Positions 44,523 through 50,918 of a stretch of DNA of 50,918 bases are shown here, in pieces. How positions within the stretch are numbered: position 1 is the stretch's first letter; every line of letters begins with the position of its first letter. The stretch is taken from assembly GCA_034696485.1 (NCBI GenBank), contig JAQIWT010000031.1:1-50918 (forward strand). Reading direction: 5' to 3'. The position numbers and the translations under genes were made by a program. The notes under the pieces were generated by a model, which did no database searches, was not told where the DNA came from, and was given only the letters and a program-made list of their open reading frames with translations. This DNA is from Isohypsibius dastychi (taxonomy: Eukaryota > Tardigrada > Eutardigrada > Parachela > Isohypsibiidae).

Positions 44523-44972
44523 CTCTCCGATTCCTGCTAAACTGCGGTCCTGCAAAGCTGACAGTTCCTGCTAGGCTTACATTTTGGAACGGAACGGCGG
44601 TGCTCGTAGACTATAACATTAGGGGGAGTTCCTGCTAAACTGCGTTGTGAGGGGGTTGCAAGCTTAACCTGACATGCGTTTGAGCCCAAACGCTTATGAG
44701 GGTGACAACATCACCCCCAAACAGAAGTGTAAAGCGCTTGTGTCTGCCCCATTCAAGAGTTTTTCATTTCAAAATCGAGTTCCATTGTCCGAATTATGGT
44801 TACTGCGACTCGTTCGTGTTTTTTACAATTTTGTAATCGGATTCTGCGTTATTATGTCGAAATTGAAGATAAATAGCTTTTTTCACTTGGGTGCAGGCTA
44901 ACCTTACAGTTCCTGCTAACCTTACATTCTAAAATGAAACGAGCGTGTCAGGTTAGGAGGAATCGGAGAGTA
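44521..44972. mobile_element. TA-flanked inverted-repeat element inserted in V-ATPase c pseudogene
   Basis: Ends read CTCTCCGATTCCTGCTAA at 44523 and, as reverse complement from 44970, CTCTCCGATTCCTCCTAA: one mismatch in 18. A TA dinucleotide flanks each end. The words TTCCTGCTAA and TTACATT recur several times inside. At 448 bp with no open frame it is a MITE-like, Tc1/mariner-type non-autonomous element. Confidence 0.75.
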
Positions 44973-45565
44973 TTTGCCGATGGGTTGCGGTCGATCCTTC
45001 GAAAAGGTCTGATGGTTTTGTAGCCATGGCCAAGCATATTCGCGGTGGCTGTCTATCGGAGAACATCCTAGCTGAGTTTCGGCATGAACCATCAGTACCT
45101 TCTGTTGTTCGAGTGTTTTGCTGGCTCAGTTAACGTTTCGTCGGAATCCCAGCCACGTACGCATATGTCGCTGTTGCTAGCAGGTACTCTGCACAGAGCG
45201 TTGTTGTTTTTAGGAACGATGGAGGTAGTGGCGTTTATGCCGTATTATGGAAAAGAGGGGATGCTGGCTTTCGACATATTGGCCCGATCTTCAGGATCTG
45301 TGTGTGTTACCCACAAATTCGACCCATATTCGAATTATGTTGGCTTGTTTGTAACTTTGTATCATCGACAAATGTCATTTACTTGCTTCGGGACAACTAC
45401 CTGTGTGCAATCGACCCTGTCCTTGACATCTGGTTTCGGGAGGATTTGCACATGCCTCGAGGTTTATCTTTGCAATTATCTCGCAGTTCTGAATGTAAGT
45501 CTTTCATAAACTCATGATCGCAAGTTTAAGAATAACGCGTGGCTTCTGACTTAAATTTTACGATG

Positions 45566-45894
45566 TACTGTGCTACCCCGCGACTTTAATACCCCGCAAC
45601 TTTAATATTTTCAAAATTACTGTGTCACTGCCTCCTGGTGCTTTAAGGGACTGAGCAGCACAAAACGAGGGGTACCCCGCAACTTTAATTGCCACCCTAA
45701 GTAAATTTCACTGCGGACCCCTCACTCTCTTGCCAGCCCATCACTACCTCCTGAATCAGTGGTGGATCTCCAAGGGAACGGGGGGTGTAATCACCTATGC
45801 ATGACGTAGTTTTGACGTGACCACACCCTTCAACTTTGATAAACCATCAACTTTAATAGCTGGGCGCTCATTAAAGTCGCGGGGGAGCACAGTA
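45566..45894. mobile_element. MITE with 25-bp TA-flanked inverted repeats
   Basis: The left end CTGTGCTACCCCGCGACTTT (from 45568) matches the reverse complement of the right end with one mismatch, and TA flanks both sides (45566-45567, 45893-45894). The motif CGCAACTTTAAT recurs inside. About 325 bp, no open frame: a non-autonomous Tc1/mariner-like element. Confidence 0.85.
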
Positions 45895-46180
45895 CCCGCA
45901 TTACGTGTGGACGGGCACACTGTCCCCCTGAACTGTTATCCGAGTACCTCTCTGCGAAAAAGAACGGTACGCTCAGAATAGTACCAACGGCCAGTCAGTA
46001 GCGTAAAGGTGTACTGTACTACGAGAGAAGTGCCGAAAATTCGAACTTTCTGAAAATTTGAGATATGGTGGGGGAACTTTGGGATTCGTGGTTGCCATCT
46101 GATATTCGGTTTGGGAAATTCGGGAAAATTCTAAGAAATCTGCTTCGGGTCAGATTCGGGCTTTAATATTCGAAACACGT

Positions 46181-46201
46181 CTGATCTGATCTGATCTGAT
46201 C
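46181..46201. repeat. CTGAT microsatellite
   Basis: Four exact units of CTGAT followed by a partial unit. Confidence 0.9.
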
Positions 46202-46856
46202 GGAATGGAAAACTTTTCCCAAAGGAGACGTACGAACGGAGCGGTTTCACCGCCCCGTTCATTTCAAACTCAACGGTGCAGGTCCCAAAGATAGGGTACC
46301 TTTCAAACTTTCGTTGATTATTTGGGCCAACTATTGCGTATTGATATGTGAACCTCCCCCCCCCCCCGCCCAATGTGCCAGAATGAAAAATGTCATACCG
46401 TTGTCTGATTTAGCTACTGCAGCATATCTTGATGGGATCATTTATACGGCATCTTGGGATTGGACGAATGACCTACAATTAGTCCAAATCGATTGTACCT
46501 ACATAAACTCTAGCGGTATAAGCAAGCTCGATTCACCAGATCACATTTGCGACCTCGTGGATATTTTGCTGGTTGGTGCTGCCGGAAAGATCCATATCTT
46601 TACTAAAGATAGTCGATATACATATGACCCTAGTGGCGTCTCAGAGGCTTGGTCGGCGGCTTTACCCATCACACCTCCCTTCGAGGAATATCCAAAAAGC
46701 TGTTGCGTGGGACCTGATGGATTAATATACATCGTTGGTCGTCTAAAAGGTAGATAGACATTCTCGTCAGTTACCGACTTGATAATTTTATGTTCAGGTA
46801 CCTATGGAAATAGGCTTCGGGGGGTCAATGGAATCTGACATTTGTTTAAAAACAGA

Positions 46857-46884
46857 TTCAAACAGTTCAAACAGTTCAAACAGT
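46857..46884. repeat. TTCAAACAG tandem repeat
   Basis: Three consecutive 9-nt units, directly upstream of a pyrimidine-rich TTCTTTCAG. Confidence 0.9.
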
Positions 46885-47290
46885 TTGTTCTTTCAGCCGC
46901 TTGCCCTGATCTCATTGAGAAGGTTTTGAACGTGGAGAACCAGATCGTTTGCATGGTCTCCATGATCGCGCTCACGAGGAAATCAATCGAACTGACATCG
47001 CGGGTTTATGATCATGTCAGGGATTTGTGGAAAGAACGTCACGGCACATGTTGGGATGGTCATTATCAACATTTTGTAACAGTACGGCTTCAGGCTTCTT
47101 CATTCAATCTCCTCCTGCGAACGAGTGCAAAACGGCCGTCGGAAGACTGAAACCGTCTCCAGTCGTGTTGCCTTTTGTTTTCATACAGTTTCGTTAACCA
47201 GTTTTTCGTAATGGAGTAATAACTATGTTATTTTCGTTAATTTCACACTTACAGCTTGGTCAGCAATATGCGAAACTCGTATCTGACTGT

Positions 47291-47390
47291 TGCAGAGGTT
47301 ATGTGAAATAGTTTTATAAATCCATCTTGAACAAGGTCATTGCAGAGGTGATGTGAAATAATTTTATAAATCCATCTTGAACAAGGTCAA
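47291..47390. repeat. Tandem duplication, 50-bp unit x2
   Basis: The 50-bp unit starting TGCAGAGGTTATGTGAAATA is repeated head-to-tail from 47341 with two or three mismatches. Confidence 0.95.
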
Positions 47391-47585
47391 ATGCATTATA
47401 GAAGCCAGGTAAAAAAACAAAAACCCAGTTGAGGAACCGCTAAAAAAGGTGGGAACAGCTCAACAGGCTTGCCATGAGTCGGCGATCAGTTGAGGATTTC
47501 GTCGAAAGTATGATAGGTTGGACGGAATGTTGCTTGCACTTCTTTGATGATCAACATGAGCAAATATTCCTAATTTTCATGCAGG

Positions 47586-47753
47586 TACTGTACTGGCTCG
47601 ATGCCAACGGACACTTTTTTGACCCTGGTGGTACTTTCCCCCGGCCATCTTACCTTACCGAGTGAGGATACCACCATACGGAGGCTTGTTGCCCCAGTGG
47701 TAAATTACCACCACGGTCCAAAAAGTGTCCGTGAGCATCGAGGCAGTACAGTA
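47586..47753. mobile_element. Short MITE with about 50-bp inverted repeats
   Basis: The left arm (TACTGTACTGGCTCGATGCC onward) pairs with the right arm ending GGCAGTACAGTA at 47753 over about 50 bp with several mismatches, leaving a centre of about 65 bp. TA lies at both ends. No coding capacity. Confidence 0.8.
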
Positions 47754-48030
47754 ATCAGTGACTGGAAATCAGCTGTCTTTAGGCTCCACTGATCTGCATT
47801 TCATTTTACAAAGTAGACCTTTACCCAAAAAAAGGGTCGTCTTTGTAAAAGGCCGTGCCGGATTATGGGGGTGCCGGATTATGGTAGATCGTTGATCTAC
47901 TTTTATGGAAATAAAAAGTTCGAGAGACTGGAAAACGAAATACGCGAACTAAATCAGAAATTTCATTCAGCAACGAATGAAATAACTTTGCTGGTCGATT
48001 TGGACACTCAGGCATTTAACGGAATAAATT

Positions 48031-48285
48031 GAACGAGCTATGAGCGAGGTAAAATGAATCGGAAAAGTGCATTCTTTAGTTAACAGAAATCCCCACACTG
48101 GGATTTTTTTTTTAAATCTTGATTCTTGGACCGTCTGCGGCTAGAAACACCTCAAGGCGTCAGTTTTTACAATATCTCTCAGGCCTCACTTAGTATTTCA
48201 GAAAACAAGAAAATCCCAGTGTGGAGATTTTGTTAGCTATGGACTGCACTTTTCCGATTCATTTTACCTCGCTCGTAGCTCGTTC
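48031..48285. mobile_element. Foldback-type element with about 80-bp inverted arms
   Basis: The left arm starts GAACGAGCTATGAGCGAGGT at 48031 and runs to about 48112. The right arm, read as reverse complement from 48285, starts GAACGAGCTACGAGCGAGGT. Arms share the words AAAATGAATCGGAAAAGTGC and CCACACTGGGATTT. Only about 95 bp separates them. Confidence 0.85.
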
Positions 48286-48910
48286 AAAAAAATTCGAAAG
48301 ATTTTCAGGCAGTTTTTACACGGTAGCCGTTTTCTCAGCAACGGCTCAGACTTTTTCAGAAATGTACGTGCAGTCACATACTTCAACCCCCCATATATAT
48401 TCTGCCATTTGAGTTTTGGAAAAGTAACTCACCCTAACCTCACAAATGCAATCCGTATAAGAGCTCTGATAACGCTAAAACTCGACAAATAACCTCCCCT
48501 TAACGGGTGAGACAATAGTTTTTGCTCAGGGTTTCGGATCGTTCTCGATTTGGATTACTTGTGACCAAAATCAATAATAGAATTCAATGAAATTTAGCGT
48601 TATTTACATGTCAATTCTGGTTGAGCGCCGTTCGGTTTCTAGGTGCCATGTGGAACTTCCAAATAAATTAATCTGGACTGGGTTAAAGGATGCGACTGAA
48701 AAGCAACGACTTCATGACAATAGTTCGGAAATCATCAAGTCGGGCATCAAGAATTATCGACAAAAGAAGATCTTGATATATCCTGTAATTCGTTGATTTG
48801 AAATTCTTGGTGATTAGTAAAGATAGCTCAAACTGCGAATGTACTGTATGTACAGTAGATCAAAATTAAAATAATGATAATCAAACTCGTGCAGTAGCAT
48901 AGTGCAAATA

Positions 48911-50250
48911 GACTACGAGTGAGGACTGAAATTGCACCATGGTGTGCGCAAGCACAGTTGGTGGACCACTGTGTATTGCGAAAATAAAAGGACACGTTTT
49001 TGCACGAGAGCAGCCGCGGATACGCAAAAGCGTACCCCGTCGGTGGTGTACACATAAGAATGCTCTACGCAAACGCTGATGGCGGTGCGCATCTGTCCTG
49101 AAATTTTGAATGTACACTGGTGTCACAAGTTCACTTCGCGCCACTTCATCCAGAAAAACAACAAGTTTTCTGAATTTTTGTGCATCTTTTCCTCCTCAGC
49201 TACCTACTCCATTTTTTTGTGAAATATGAGAGCAAGGGCACGATGGCGACCAGCCTGAGAAAGGATGCCGTGTTCACCGATGGCCAAACAGAACAAAATA
49301 GAATTCATTCATTTTCTGCCTGAATAGATCCGGAATTGGTTTCCAGACTGAATCAATGCTGAACTTGATAGAAAAAAATTCATCTTCTCAAAAACAGTTT
49401 GCATTTTGCGAAATGATTCAACATGGCTGAAACCAGCAAACGCAAAAATAAAATAACTTTTAGTTCCGGCGGAAGTGCGCTTCGTCTTTCTTCAGCCTGC
49501 CTCTCCAGCTTAAGCCGCAAGTCTTCAGTGAGTTTGGCGAACTGTTCCGGATCCATTCCGAAATACTCCTCAACTGAAACATCTGGTTTCCTACAAAAAA
49601 GCAATCCAGCAAAAAATGTGAAATTCGCAATTGTTGAGATTTGATCGATAGAATCTTGAAGATTGCTGTTACCTGTACAATTTCCCAGCACCTGACGAAA
49701 AAAATGTTCGATCATCTTAACTTTCTCTCGCTGAGATGGCTACGAGCAGAGCCAAATCCTGAATTAACGATTTCGAGGGAAGATTTGTGATAAATTCTCC
49801 ATCCTCAGAATCTGAATCGTCCACAGCTTGAATGAGCCTCCGCAAGTCCATTTTCGACGCAAAGTCATTCAGGTATAAAAAAAATTTCTAGTGAGTGCAG
49901 AAAATATGAGATCTGCGGAGAAGAAACTACTATTGTGCATTTTTGTCCGCTGGAAAAACGAGTGGGGAAAAAATATTAGGAGTGGTGTACATTTGGTGAT
50001 TGTACACTAGGATATTTGCGGACGACTGACATTTGTGTGTACAACCGTTGGTGTTTGGTGCATTTTTCGCAGTTGTGATTTAAGGACAGTTGTGGTTGGT
50101 GCACAATTGCGCGATTTAAGGACGCGCCAATCACCAGTCACAATGGAATACACAAAATGTTTGCGCAATTGGTGTGATTTGTGGCCACCTGTGCGTGCAC
50201 CATGGATTCTTGCATATACGATGGTGCAATTTCAGTCCTCACTCTACGGC
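48911..50250. mobile_element. PIF/Harbinger-like element, 1.34 kb
   Basis: The left end GACTACGAGTGAGGACTGAA and following ATTGCACCAT are matched by the reverse complement of the right end, GCCGTAGAGTGAGGACTGAA then ATTGCACCAT. The trinucleotide ATA flanks both ends (48908-48910, 50251-50253). The interior encodes a PIF/Harbinger-like transposase N-terminus on the minus strand but no DDE catalytic domain, so the element is internally shortened and non-autonomous. Confidence 0.7.
49380..49851 (-). pseudogene. PIF/Harbinger-like transposase N-terminal fragment, interrupted
   Basis: Two minus-strand exons, 49851-49673 and 49590-49380, join in phase across an 82-nt intron. The second reads SVEEYFGMDPEQFAKLTEDL followed by a Leu/Arg-rich helix and LPPELKVILFLRLL, the layout of the N-terminal helical region of PIF/Harbinger (DDE_Tnp_4) transposases. 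An in-frame TAA interrupts the first exon after SAREES-like sequence, and the frame ends before any DDE residues. It is a decayed fragment. Confidence 0.55.
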
Positions 50251-50918
50251 ATAGCTAAGTCAGGTGCTGCAACGGCAGGCAGACAGACTGGTCAGCTAAA
50301 ATGCAGTCCAGTTTTGTTTACATAAGGCTAAGTCCGGGCGTTACTCCTCCTCCTTTTTCAAGGGGCCGGCGACAGAGCCTGCTCTTTGAAGGGGGAATCA
50401 GGACTCTGCTATTTATTCTCGTGCACAGATGGTCAGATACATTATGATGATACAAAGAACAAGAAAAAATGAACAAAACTCATTAAACATGAAGGAAATG
50501 CACTTGAAAAATGCGAAAATTCAAACGTATCAAGGGTATTCTAAATTTCTCGTAAAAAAACACCACTTGCGACTGTTCCTCCGTGTCGGCTTCATTCTCG
50601 TTCTGTTTTTAAATCGATTTGGTTTTTGTTTGAAAATGTCATGTTGAAGTGCAATTAAGTCATTTGAATTCCGGGTCTTAACTGTACAATTATTTAGTCC
50701 GCCGCTGGGTCGAGGAGCTTTAGTCCTTTTATTTATTGGAAAAATAAAATTAGTGTTCAGTACAAGAAATCGCACCATCTTATCAACATCAACTGCTGCT
50801 CATTTAATTAAACATATTTTTAGTCCTTCTTTTATTCGGTACTTCTTTTGTTTCGTACTGCAAGGGGTATTGTACATGGCCCCCAAACAATTAGGTGACG
50901 TCATGAGATCCGGACTTG
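50251..50918. other. Right edge of window, no gene recognised
   Basis: No open frame with recognisable motifs. The stretches 47391-47585, 47754-48030 and 48286-48910 are likewise without recognised genes. Confidence 0.5.

Larger units (their letters stand above)
45026..46838 (+). pseudogene. Kelch-repeat protein remnant or poorly resolved gene
   Basis: Two coding-looking exons carry kelch-type sequence. The first, about 45184-45494, contains SVVVFRNDGGSGVYAVLWKR, then TNVIYLLRDNYLCAIDPVLD with a following W and MPRG, a kelch-repeat layout. The second, about 46382-46750, contains ATAAYLDGIIYTASWDW, YTYDPSGVSEAWSAALPI and CCVGPDGLIYIVGR. A start with good context at 45026 (gccATGG) could supply an N-terminal exon. 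The donor of the first exon and the acceptor of the second do not share a phase, and an element sits between them. A further open stretch at 46880-47150 may belong to it. I could not build a complete frame, so it is listed as a broken or misresolved gene. Confidence 0.4.

Noticed and set aside
44674-44901. 75-codon open frame inside the element at 44521-44972
   Set aside because: It lies within a non-coding inverted-repeat element and has no transposase-like features.
1-50918. tRNA, rRNA or CRISPR-type arrays
   Set aside because: No T-loop/anticodon arrangement, rRNA core word or regularly spaced repeat was found; the only tandem repeats are microsatellites and one 2-copy 50-bp unit.

Overview
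This window is nuclear DNA of an animal, most likely an invertebrate with a compact, gene-dense genome. Every recognised gene is split by spliceosomal introns, mostly 35-110 nt long with GT..(T)nCAG ends, and the proteins are typical animal families: NUS1, PNPO, MAT1/MNAT1, TESK and TSSK kinases, a kinesin, an SLC22 transporter, ANKEF1, a TEX9-like protein and the V-ATPase proteolipid. Several are known in other animals from sperm flagella or motile cilia, so the organism probably has flagellate sperm or motile cilia. The sequence does not fix the phylum. I assembled the gene models by hand by matching exon phase across splice junctions; none has been aligned or tested against RNA.

Left part (1-7.8 kb): NUS1 (minus strand, running off the left edge), PNPO (minus), a GC-rich hAT-like element, MNAT1 (plus), and a 575-bp element with inverted ends. 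Middle-left (7.8-21.1 kb): a TESK-type kinase gene spread over 8 kb. Its two large introns hold a TSSK kinase gene on the opposite strand, a candidate small cysteine-rich gene and a candidate 63-residue gene. A 1152-residue kinesin follows. Middle (21.4-42 kb): an unrecognised helical protein (502 aa, minus), a huge coiled-coil/disordered protein (1993 aa, plus), an SLC22 transporter (plus), ANKEF1 (minus), a 363-residue unknown (minus), a TEX9-like coiled-coil protein (plus) and a 414-residue coiled-coil protein (plus). These genes stand close together in divergent, convergent and head-to-tail pairs.

Right part (42-50.9 kb): a tandem pair of V-ATPase subunit c genes, one intact and one broken, followed by gene-poor DNA rich in transposon remains. 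At least four short inverted-repeat elements, a decayed kelch-type gene and a 1.34-kb PIF/Harbinger-like element with a stop-interrupted transposase fragment lie here.

The most interesting observations are these. The intact V-ATPase c copy has one intron that its neighbour lacks, and that intron is flanked at both splice sites by a 17-nt direct repeat, which looks like a recent intron gain. The second copy is broken by a 1-nt deletion at a splice donor and by a TA-flanked element inside its last exon. Kinase genes of two testis-associated families are nested one inside the other on opposite strands. A run of proteins associated with sperm or cilia suggests a male-germline or ciliary gene neighbourhood containing three or four undescribed members.
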